DNA from: Globisporangium splendens
Taxonomy: Eukaryota > Oomycota > Peronosporomycetes > Pythiales > Pythiaceae
Assembly: GCA_006386115.1 (NCBI GenBank)
Contig: VFIW01000002.1
Span: 868,001-932,000 of the forward strand
Reading direction: 5' to 3'
Length of the DNA: 64,000 nt
In this document: positions 54,801 through 63,130 of the stretch, in pieces
Layout: every line of letters starts with the position of its first letter
How positions within the stretch are numbered: position 1 is the first letter of the stretch
Translations under genes and position numbers: made by a program
Notes under the pieces: generated by a model
What the model was told of the DNA's origin: nothing
Seen by the model: only the letters and a program-made list of their open reading frames with translations
Database searches by the model: none

Positions 54801-54934
54801 ACGCATCAAGTCCAGACGCGATCGCGGAGCTGGCAAACCAGTGTCTGGCGTTTGACCCTGAGGATCGGCCATCGGCTGCTAAAGCAGCGGAGGTACTGCG
54901 AGCAATCAAGGAGCAGAAGATCGTTCGGCTGTAG
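51811..54934 (+). CDS. LRR receptor-like pseudokinase
   Basis: Nine exons: 51811-52271, 52348-52599, 52683-52748, 52888-52947, 53048-53116, 53197-53262, 53347-53406, 53494-53562 and 53647-54934, encoding 796 residues. A signal peptide (MRSRRRFFATAALALVVAMA) and an N-glycosylation-rich domain precede about eight LRRs, one per small exon, all phase 2. One membrane helix (about 451-474) precedes a kinase-like domain (525-790). Compared with the sister genes, the ATP lysine is Thr552 (ASTRL), the alpha-C Glu is Arg570 (KRIKIV), HRD is HRN (Asn650) and DFG is GFG (Gly668). The frame is intact over nine exons, so it is more likely a signalling pseudokinase than a dead gene. Confidence 0.9.
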
Positions 54935-55256
54935 GTAGTTCAAGTTTCGAGTGCAGCGGCTCCTGTAAATGCGCTGGTTTGTCAAAAAAAGAAATTTTTA
55001 ATGCAAATCGTTTCCGTCACTGCGTTCCAGGTTTCTTCCCCTTCCCAATGAATTCCGTCAGGTCAGATAAATTGCTCAACAAAACCGAAACTGAGTACCC
55101 TACAATCCATTGTTGGACAGCGCATTCAGAGATATCAAGTTGTGGTGATGTATTAGCTAGATCCAGTATCACTGAGATCCTAGCGTGAGCTGGCTAAGTA
55201 ATCGCTCTGGGTCCTAGTACGACGGACGGTGGGTGTTTCGCACTCGAGGGGGCTAT

Positions 55257-56431
55257 CTACTTCTTCGACGCCACTTCGATGCCGATCTTGCCAATGTGAC
55301 GAGCAGACTTCAAGTGGTCGAACGCCTCGAGCACGTCCTCGCGACTGAACCCAAACGTCTTGTGGATGTACGGCTGGATGTTCTTGTTCGACACGAACCG
55401 GACCACATCTTCCAGCAGCTGCTTGCTGCCGACCACGACGCCGCGGACGATGCAGCCCTTGTCCAACACCATGCCTGCGACGTCGGGCATGTCTTCTTGC
55501 TTGGCCGATGCGAGGAAGCCAATGACCGCGATCATCCCGCCACGCGCACACGCTTTGATGCTTTGCGCAATGGTGCCCGCGCCGCCGTTCTCGATGATGT
55601 AGTCGGCGCCTCTGCCGTGCGTGATGCGGTTGGCTTCGGCCGCCCAGTCGGGCGTCTTGCGGTAGTTGATGACATGGTCCACACCAAAGTTGTCCTTCAC
55701 GAACTGGAGCTTCTCGTCCGAGGACGACGTGATGATCGTGACGGCGCCTGCAGCCTTGGCGAGCTGAAGACCCGTGATGGAAACTCCTCCGGTGCCTGGT
55801 AGGTATGACCATGGTGATCGAGTCGGAATGCACACACACGCACACAAGAAACAGAATATGTGAGCGACGGAGACTTTGAAAGCCGATATGAGACAAATGA
55901 CAAGAAAGAGATCCAACCTTGAAAGAGCACGGTCTGGCCGGGATGCAGCGGGATGCAGCCAAAGAGAGCATTCCAGGCCGTGACACCCGTGCAGACGAGA
56001 GAGGCCAGCTGCGTGAAGCTCAACTTGCACTCTTCTGGGATCTTTGTGACCGCTACGGCTGGCACCGCAACGTACTGACGCAGCACGCCGTCCAAGAAGC
56101 CGCCGAGCGAGTGGACCCAGTCCCTCTGCGGTCCGTACAGGTTGGAGAGGTCAAAGTTGGTCACGACACGGTCTCCAACGCTGATGCCTTCCACGGCGTC
56201 GCCCACGGCCGCCACGACTCCGGCGCTGTCGGAGCACGGGACGACGTTGTCCTTCACCGGGAACGGGTACGTTCCGTTGGAGATGGCCAGGTCTCGGTAG
56301 TTGAGCGTCAGTCCTCGCACCTCCACGAGCACCTCGTGGGCGGCCACAGTTGGCACTGGCTCAAGGGCGCATGTCAAGTTGTGGTGCGACGTGCGCTCGC
56401 CGTGACGAAAGACCAGGTTCGCAGATGCCAT
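55257..56431 (-). CDS. Zn-independent quinone oxidoreductase/alcohol dehydrogenase-like (MDR family), copy 1
   Basis: Two minus-strand exons (55918-56431, 55257-55795) encode 350 residues of the medium-chain dehydrogenase/reductase family. The N-terminal GroES-like domain has HEVLVEVRGLTLNYRDLAI and VVPCSDSAGVVAAVGDAVEG. The Rossmann nucleotide motif is GTGGVSITGLQLAKAAGAVT, followed by GVDHVINYRKTPDWA. The zinc-ligand Cys cluster of classical alcohol dehydrogenases is absent, so it probably reduces quinones or enones with NAD(P)H. The intron splits the Gly-rich motif just before GTGGVS. An almost identical copy lies inverted at 59945-61119, differing at H/Y (GVDHVINY) and V/I (GVVVGS). Confidence 0.9.
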
Positions 56432-56676
56432 GAGTACGTGATAGTTGGTTGTTGATGGAAAATTGTAGAATGATGCTAAGCAGCTGTGGGCGGGGCGACG
56501 AGTGCAGTTTGCCTCTCTAGTGTTGTTGCCTGGATGTGCAGCGCTCTACTATCCATTGTTCTTGAGAGAGAGCTGCCTGCCCATCGTCTGTGTATCCTGG
56601 CTTATAGGATTTTCTGATAGTGTAATCAATACAGGGGACATGGCGTCCCAAGCCTCGGAGTTTGCATTCGTGGACT

Positions 56677-56821
56677 GGTCTACTCGACAATGATATCGGT
56701 GCCACACCGTCAAAACTTAGAAACACCTCACTGTCAGCAGTGTTAATGAGACTCAGGAATTCTTAAACTATATGTAGATCATAAGTTCAATAGAATTACC
56801 TTCTCTCTCTCTCTCTCTCCC
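56677..56821 (+). mobile_element. LINE-B 3' fragment, 145 bp, with 13-bp target-site duplication
   Basis: The sequence matches the 3' end of LINE-B (CTCGACAATGATATC... to the CT-rich tail). It is flanked by GCATTCGTGGACT at 56664-56676 and 56822-56834. The right arm of the inverted duplication (near 59700) has this 13-mer once and no insertion, so it is the empty site. Confidence 0.85.
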
Positions 56822-57094
56822 GCATTCGTGGACTAGGAAGTGGTAGGCAAGAGTGGGGGTGGGGCAAAAGATAAAGAGAAACAGAGATCATGATAGGCTG
56901 TATAGTGAATGTATCGTTTTGGGGTCCTGATCCTTTCTTGAGATGGGCAACGGATGGCTCACTCCAGTCGAGCACCAACGACATCAATACCGGTATCGAA
57001 CCGATACTATCGATGCAGGTGGTAATCCAAACGAACGATTATCCTTGGGTGATGTGAACCAAGTTAACACAACCAGAATATACTGTTGACGTTT

Positions 57095-57966
57095 TCCTCT
57101 GGTTTATCGCCACATCAAGTATCCCAGTATTGCTTTGGAGAACGAGAGTGGAAATAGTGCATGAACGGCAACACGTTGCTATCGAAGAAAGCACCAAGCG
57201 TGTGTGGACGGCGTGTGTGATGCAAGTGCGAGCTGTGGCTCATCGGATGAGAACGCTCAAAGGAGAAAAGATCAATGCAACTTGCCTGAGCCAACTGCTC
57301 AGCGTACTGGAGAGACAAGACATGTCGCGCCAACTTGAAGCGTGGGCGACAGCGCGTTTGTATTTCGATGGAGGTGCACGCGGCAACCCAGGTCCAGGAG
57401 GCAGCGGATGGGCACTCATCTTCCTGAATGAACGCAGCAATCGATGGGAACTCAAAGCATGCGGCTATGCGTACATGGGACCAGAAGTCACGAACAACAG
57501 GTGCGAATATAGCGCACTGAAAGATGGCCTGGCATACAGTGCACACTACCTACAGCACTATGAAGTCAAGTTGGAAGTCTTCGGAGATAGCCAAATGATT
57601 ATCGCAGCCCAGAACGGGTTCGCCTCAATACGCCAGACCAAGTTACAGCCACCAGCAGTTCGGGTAAACCAAATCATCGCCAACTTTGCGTGGATCTCCT
57701 GGAATCACACAAAACGAGAACAAAACAAAATGGCCGATCTTCTCGCCAACGTGGCAATGAACTCCAAGAGTGCGAAGATACTCACCGACGAATCGCGGGG
57801 GAACGATCAAGTCCTTCTGTCCCAAGTCGCAGCTCTGCTCGACAATGATATCAGTGCCACACCGTCAAAACTTAGAAACACCTCACTGTCAGCAGTGTTA
57901 ATGAGACTCAGGAATTCTTAAACTATATGTAGATCATAAGTTAAATAGAATTACCTTCTCTCTCTC
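57095..57966 (+). mobile_element. LINE-B copy (5'-truncated) with 15-bp target-site duplication
   Basis: The 872-bp insertion is flanked by ATACTGTTGACGTTT at 57080-57094 and 57967-57981. The right arm of the duplication carries this sequence once, uninterrupted (about 59437-59451 on the other strand). The tail is ATTACC followed by (TC)n, unlike LINE-A. Confidence 0.88.
57097..57921 (+). CDS. LINE-B RNase H domain (5' partial)
   Basis: The frame is open from the insertion point without a proper start codon. After a helical linker (VWTACVMQVRAVAHRMRTLK) the RNase H fold is complete: LYFDGGARGNPGPGGSGWAL, NNRCEYSALKDGL, VFGDSQMIIAAQNG, and WNHTKREQNKMADLLANVAM. It is about 40% similar by eye to the LINE-A RNase H, so it belongs to a different family. 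The catalytic Asp, Glu, Asp and terminal Asp are present. Only the C-terminus of the original polyprotein remains. Confidence 0.8.
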   Translation, partial: LWFIATSSIPVLLWRTRVEIVHERQHVAIEESTKRVWTACVMQVRAVAHRMRTLKGEKINATCLSQLLSVLERQDMSRQLEAWATARLYFDGGARGNPGPGGSGWALIFLNERSNRWELKACGYAYMGPEVTNNRCEYSALKDGLAYSAHYLQHYEVKLEVFGDSQMIIAAQNGFASIRQTKLQPPAVRVNQIIANFAWISWNHTKREQNKMADLLANVAMNSKSAKILTDESRGNDQVLLSQVAALLDNDISATPSKLRNTSLSAVLMRLRNS

Positions 57967-58015
57967 ATACTGTTGACGTTTCCCGGAATGTCGACGTCAT
58001 TTGGTGGTGAATGCG

Positions 58016-58641
58016 TGTGCTGCTCAGACTACTGCGATTCCAAACACCGTCGCCACCCAGTTCATTGACCTGAAACTCGTAGATAGCAGCCAGCACATGC
58101 CGAGGTATTATGCTAGCACATACTCTCCGACTGTTCCGTCGCAAACACAGCACTGCCACGCCGCAGTGCTGAATGGATGAGACTCCTTCACCCAGCCCCA
58201 ACACATTCGACTTTCCAGACCGGCTGGAAGACCGACACCCCATAAAAGGCACTAACTCCTACACCAATAGAGCCTGTTGCTGCACGCTGCTCCTCCGACT
58301 TCCAACTCTTGTGAGCCACGGAACAATTTGAAGCACAACTATGATCCCCCAAGCACGGAAACAGCACCCAGTGCGATTCCTAGTGCCACTATCACGAGAC
58401 GCACAAACTCTGCTATCAACCAAGTGCTCTCAGTCCGAGTCACGACGACCCACCGCGTGCACTCCGGCCGACTGCGGGCAATCAGACATTTCCCGTTTAA
58501 AGGTGGTACACAACCCCACCTCAAGTTGGAGTACAAAAGATCCAGGTGGTGTTAGTTCAAACGCTGCTTGTACAAACAACGAGCAGATTATGCACGAGAG
58601 TACGCAATTTTGTGCAGATGTAAGATTTTTCGCCTTCCAAT
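58016..58641. other. Spacer between duplicated blocks
   Basis: About 630 nt without a supported gene. The first 30 nt still weakly resemble the X repeat. Confidence 0.5.
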
Positions 58642-59515
58642 AGCGCTGATCGGACGCGACCTGCGAGCAAGCAAGCAAGCCGTTCGCAAGATCGCACTGT
58701 AGCTCTTCGACACCTACAGTTTGAACCTCCATCTATCTACCAACCACATCGACATCATCCATGATGACAGGCCGATCTCGTTCTTGTTTGTGCACTTAGA
58801 TGCATTGCGTCGCTTCACACACGTCCAAGCCAACCGCAGCTGATCCTTCGTTAACTGACGACTCGGGCGATCAAACCAACCATGTCGAGCGCGCTGTTGG
58901 AGATCATCAAGACGATGGCGTCTCTCTCGTCGTCGATGACCAACCTGAGCTGAGCCTGTCGCCATCCATGTACAAGATCCGCAAAGAGAAGTCGTGTGGA
59001 GAAGTGCAAGTGCTCCCGTTGCTATCGTTGTGGGGAACTGTCGTATCTGGAAAGTCTCTTTCGATTACTTGTATGCATCTTGGGCATGTGCAATCAAAAA
59101 CGAACTCAAGCGCTTGTGTCAATCGCAGTTTTGTCAACATGATGCTCTACAGATACCTTTCTGGTAGCATATTCCCTCTCTTCGTGACTTCTTGTCGTTG
59201 GAGATGCTCTTGCGATCGGGTACTTGTCCGTTTATTATCGCTATACGACGGAGCCTACCGAAGTTCGGAAACGATTGGCGTGCTTGCTTCTGTGGAATGT
59301 GCCGATCACGCTCTTTGCGTTCTCGGGGAGTGAGCTCACGGCCATTACGCATGCATCGAAGAGCGAGATGGGTGTGTTTCGAGCCACATCTGGCTGAACA
59401 GGTAACGCATTCACCGCCAAATGACGTCGACATTCCGGGAAACGTCAACAGTATATTCTGGTTGTGTTAACTTGGTTCACATCACCCAAGGATAATCGTT
59501 CGTTTGGATTACCAC
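58642..59515. repeat. Inverted repeat X (partner 63131-64000)
   Basis: This block is repeated in reverse complement at 63131-64000, nearly identical in the outer 750 bp and diverged toward 59515. It partly overlaps arm A'. It contains open frames on both strands. The partner runs off the window end at AGCGCT. Confidence 0.8.
58800..59333 (+). CDS. Uncertain open frame inside repeat X
   Basis: 177 codons starting MHCVASHTSKPTAADPSLTD, kept in both copies of X with about one residue changed (TSCRW against TSCCW). The opposite strand also has open frames (59134-59448, 104 codons, starting MTFPGMSTSF; 58907-59140, 77 codons) with DCTCPRC, a Cys cluster reminiscent of the SMYD post-SET region. 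Only one strand can be the true source, and neither gives a full domain. Likely a decayed gene or transposon fragment. Confidence 0.2.
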   Translation: MHCVASHTSKPTAADPSLTDDSGDQTNHVERAVGDHQDDGVSLVVDDQPELSLSPSMYKIRKEKSCGEVQVLPLLSLWGTVVSGKSLSITCMHLGHVQSKTNSSACVNRSFVNMMLYRYLSGSIFPLFVTSCRWRCSCDRVLVRLLSLYDGAYRSSETIGVLASVECADHALCVLGE

Positions 59516-61236
59516 CTGCATCGATAGTATCGGTTCGATACCGGTATTGATGTCGTTGGTGCTCGACTGGAGTGAGTCATCCGTTGCCCATCTCAAGAAA
59601 GGATCAGGACCCCAAAACGATACATTCACTATACAGCCTATCATGATCTCTGTTTCTCTTTATCTTTTGCCCCACCCCCACTCTTGCCTACCACTTCCCA
59701 GTCCACGAATGCAAACTCCGAGGCTTGGGACGCCATGTCCCCTGTATTGATTACACTATCAGAAAATCCTATAAGCCAGGATACACAGACGATGGGCAGG
59801 CAGCTCTCTCTCAAGAACAATGGATAGTAGAGCGCTGCACATCCAGGCAACAACACTAGAGAGGCAAACTGCACTCGTCGCCCCGCCCACAGCTGCTTAG
59901 CATCATTCTACAATTTTCCATCAACAACCAACTATCACGTACTCATGGCATCTGCGAACCTGGTCTTTCGTCACGGCGAGCGCACGTCGCACCACAACTT
60001 GACATGCGCCCTTGAGCCAGTGCCAACTGTGGCCGCCCACGAGGTGCTCGTGGAGGTGCGAGGACTGACGCTCAACTACCGAGACCTGGCCATCTCCAAC
60101 GGAACGTACCCGTTCCCGGTGAAGGACAACGTCGTCCCGTGCTCCGACAGCGCCGGAGTCGTGGCGGCCGTGGGCGACGCCGTGGAAGGCATCAGCGTTG
60201 GAGACCGTGTCGTGACCAACTTTGACCTCTCCAACCTGTACGGACCGCAGAGGGACTGGGTCCACTCGCTCGGCGGCTTCTTGGACGGCGTGCTGCGTCA
60301 GTACGTTGCGGTGCCAGCCGTAGCGGTCACAAAGATCCCAGAAGAGTGCAAGTTGAGCTTCACGCAGCTGGCCTCTCTCGTCTGCACGGGTGTCACGGCC
60401 TGGAATGCTCTCTTTGGCTGCATCCCGCTGCATCCCGGCCAGACCGTGCTCTTTCAAGGTTGGATCTCTTTCTTGTCATTTGTCTCATATCGGCTTTCAA
60501 AGTCTCCGTCGCTCACATATTCTGTTTCTTGTGTGCGTGTGTGTGCATTCCGACTCGATCACCATGGTCATACCTACCAGGCACCGGAGGAGTTTCCATC
60601 ACGGGTCTTCAGCTCGCCAAGGCTGCAGGCGCCGTCACGATCATCACGTCGTCCTCGGACGAGAAGCTCCAGTTCGTGAAGGACAACTTTGGTGTGGACT
60701 ATGTCATCAACTACCGCAAGACGCCCGACTGGGCGGCCGAAGCCAACCGCATCACGCACGGCAGAGGCGCCGACTACATCATCGAGAACGGCGGCGCGGG
60801 CACCATTGCGCAAAGCATCAAAGCGTGTGCGCGTGGCGGGATGATCGCGGTCATTGGCTTCCTCGCGTCGGCCAAGCAAGAAGACATGCCCGACGTCGCA
60901 GGCATGGTGTTGGACAAGGGCTGCATCGTCCGCGGCGTCGTGATCGGCAGCAAGCAGCTGCTGGAAGATGTGGTCCGGTTCGTGTCGAACAAGAACATCC
61001 AGCCGTACATCCACAAGACGTTTGGGTTCAGTCGCGAGGACGTGCTCGAGGCGTTCGACCACTTGAAGTCTGCTCGTCACATTGGCAAGATCGGCATCGA
61101 AGTGGCGTCGAAGAAGTAGATAGCCCCTCGAGTGCGAAACACCCACCGTCCGTCGTACTAGGACCCAGAGCGATTACTTAGCCAGCTCACGCTAGGATCT
61201 CAGTGATACTGGATCTAGCTAATACATCACCACAAC
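59404..61236. repeat. Inverted duplication, right arm (A')
   Basis: Reverse complement of 55139-58015 without the two LINE-B insertions, so it preserves the pre-insertion state. The outer boundary is at 61236 (CACAAC, then TGGCATC). Confidence 0.85.
59945..61119 (+). CDS. Quinone oxidoreductase/alcohol dehydrogenase-like (MDR family), copy 2
   Basis: Two exons (59945-60458, 60581-61119) encode 350 residues, the same as copy 1 except Tyr for His in GVDYVINY and Ile for Val in GVVIGS. GroES-like domain, Rossmann motif GTGGVSITGLQLAKAAG and the 122-nt intron are all preserved. The upstream region is duplicated with the gene, so both copies should have the same promoter elements for at least about 500 bp; beyond that copy 1 has LINE-B insertions upstream and copy 2 does not. 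Confidence 0.9.
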
Positions 61237-61368
61237 CTGGCATCTTAGCATTTGTTGTATCCGAATAGCTTCTGTTGTGCACGTGATTGAAATTCGCGCA
61301 AGAGCATGTCATCAGCGCCACCTTGATGTTAAAGGTGAGGCATATTGAGTTAAGATTGCCGAACTACA
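61237..61368. other. Short spacer
   Basis: Sequence between arm A' and the LINE endonuclease fragment; no feature seen. Confidence 0.5.
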
Positions 61369-61711
61369 GTGTCCTTGCTCCTAAATAGTTTGCCATGGCA
61401 CCTTCGAGTAGGAATAGCCAAAGAAAAACGCAGATTCAGACATTGCTGGAATCGAATAGGATGGGTTGCAAACGTGGACGAACCAGAGTCCTTTTGGTCC
61501 ATCCATCCAGACGCGACTGGCGGAGTGGCAATGCTCACAAATCCGAAGACGATTAGCGAAGCACAACTAATCGAAGTATCCAAGTGGACAAATCGCACAG
61601 TCGCTGTCAAGTCCAAAGGAGTGATGTGGATTAATATGTGTACGCACCCAACAAGAGATCAGAGCGAGAACACTTCTTCCGACGCCTAAACGAGGGGTTC
61701 GGGACTCATCG
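61369..61711 (+). pseudogene. LINE endonuclease (APE-like) fragment
   Basis: The frame reads SFWSIHPDATGGVAMLTNPK, then VSKWTNRTVAVKSKGVMWIN and HPTRDQ. After a one-base shift near 61660 it continues EHFFRRLNEGFGTHRLY. This matches the GGVA..L / W..R......W.N.Y.P / R..FF..L pattern of LINE-type apurinic endonuclease domains. It abuts the tail of LINE-A copy 3, which is in the opposite orientation. It may be the 5' part of LINE-A or of another element. Broken and partial. Confidence 0.55.
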
Positions 61712-61813
61712 TCTTTATAAGGTGAGGTATATTTAGGTTCATCTTCGTGACCTACAATATCCATTCTCCTACCTAATCTTCATTGCGAATTTCATGAAGG
61801 AGTGTAAATGTGT

Positions 61814-62874
61814 CTATAGCGCGGATTGCAATAGATCACTTCTGAATGCTAAATAATCTTTGACCAGGATGGCATGTTCTCTTGGTCCTATGTGAGGCTG
61901 CCTTGTGTTGTCCAATGACCTTGGGTCTTCCGAACTTCGCACAAGCCAATGCATGACGTCGTTGTCAAGATCCTGGGTGAGATTGTTGAAAGCAGCTCTT
62001 TGAGTTGGGAAGTGAACCTGCGTTGAGGTTCTGGTGTCCATGGCTAGGTTGGCGGCTGAGTCCGCCATCTTGTTGAAGGCACGGTAGTGATGGTACCATC
62101 CTCGGATGTCGATGCAATCCGCGAGTCGTCGACTTGTCTGGTATAAACGTGCCAATCGGTGCTGTCGAGGGGACCGATGCATTCTCTGTTGGGAGATAAT
62201 GAGTGCACTGTCTCCAATCACGTACAACGGTTCGAAGTGACTGCGTTGGGCTTCTCGGAGTCCATGTATGAGACCCCAGTACTCGGCAAAGTTGTTGGTC
62301 GTGTCCTTCCTGCTATACGCCATGCTGGCGGCCCAAATTAAACTGGCTGTGTGCGAGTCCTTATGGACACGCGCGATAATGGATCCAGTCCCTCCTGGTC
62401 CTGGATTGCCGCGTGATCCACCATCGAAAAACAACAGGTAAATGCCGCGAGTATCACTTGGAGTCAAGGGGATGGTGTCGGTTTGGCTGAGAAAGCAGTC
62501 GACATATGCCTTGAGGACTGCTGCAACCGTGTGACCGTCAGAGTCTCCAGCTTGCGCTTCAGCGAGTCGTGTGAGGTTTCGCATTCCTGCCTCTAATCTG
62601 GTCATCATGATCGCCATCTCAGCAGTCGATTCGATTGGATCCGAATCCATGCGTCGCAGATGCGCACACCAAATGGCATGTATGAGCGTCGCGCTCATAT
62701 ATCGCCACAGCATGTGTGCGACGGAATAGAGGTGATCTTGGAGATGTTCATTGGAGCACTTGTGTCCGATAATGTGTCTCTTGATCGTGGTCCATGCATA
62801 CGTTGGAGTATGTGGTAGATCCAGACTGAAGATCCAGATTGCGGGGTCGTGACCAGGAGTGATTCCGATCTTCG
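61814..62874 (-). CDS. LINE-A copy 3 linker plus RNase H (partial)
   Basis: Open minus-strand frame from the end of zf-RVT (KIGITPGHDPAIWIFSLDL, IGHKCSNEHLQDHLYSVAHM) through the linker (MMTRLEAGMRNLTRLAEAQA) to complete RNase H (FFDGGSRGNPGPGG, NNFAEYWGL, IGDSALII, MADSAANLAMD). Unlike copy 2 the frame is intact across the 49666-equivalent site, so copy 3 shows the original reading frame. The 5' end is cut by the nested insertion; the frame runs on into it to 62908 by chance. Confidence 0.7.
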
Positions 62875-62945
62875 TAGAGTAGTTAGGAGAATGGATATTG
62901 TAGGTCACGAAGATGAACCTAAATATACCTCACCTTATAAAGAAA
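62875..62945 (+). mobile_element. Minimal LINE-A insertion (71 bp) with 14-bp target-site duplication
   Basis: Only the end of the LINE-A 3' UTR (TTAGGAGAATGG... to CCTTATAAAGAAA) is present, flanked by GATTCCGATCTTCG at 62861-62874 and 62946-62959. LINE-A copy 2 has the same 14-mer once, without insertion, at about 49804-49817. This is an extreme 5' truncation. Confidence 0.88.
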
Positions 62946-62972
62946 GATTCCGATCTTCGCCCATAGCGCATA

Positions 62973-63130
62973 AAATGACAAGTTAAGGTATCTTTGCCCC
63001 TCCCCCCCCAAAAAAAAACAACTAAGTGACAGGGTTTTCTTACACCTGTAAAGAGATAGGACGGGCAATTGATTATTCTCTCCACTCGAGTACCAGCCTC
63101 ATCATTTTGTCAATACACTTCAATGTCAGC
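62973..63130. other. Spacer with homopolymer runs
   Basis: Contains C8 followed by A9 at about 63002-63018. No gene seen. Confidence 0.6.

Larger units (their letters stand above)
55139..58015. repeat. Inverted duplication, left arm (A)
   Basis: This arm matches 59404-61236 in reverse complement, nearly base for base apart from two retroelement insertions present only here (56677-56821 and 57095-57966). It contains the minus-strand oxidoreductase gene and its flanks. The outer boundary is sharp at GTTGTGGTGATG (55139). Confidence 0.85.
61712..62972 (-). mobile_element. LINE-A copy 3 (5'-truncated), interrupted by a nested LINE-A insertion
   Basis: Minus-strand copy: 3' UTR 61712-61812, RNase H frame, then part of the zf-RVT linker up to about 62972 (ATAGCGCATAAAA), where similarity to copy 2 ends. 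A 71-bp LINE-A tail in plus orientation is nested at 62875-62945. Confidence 0.85.
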
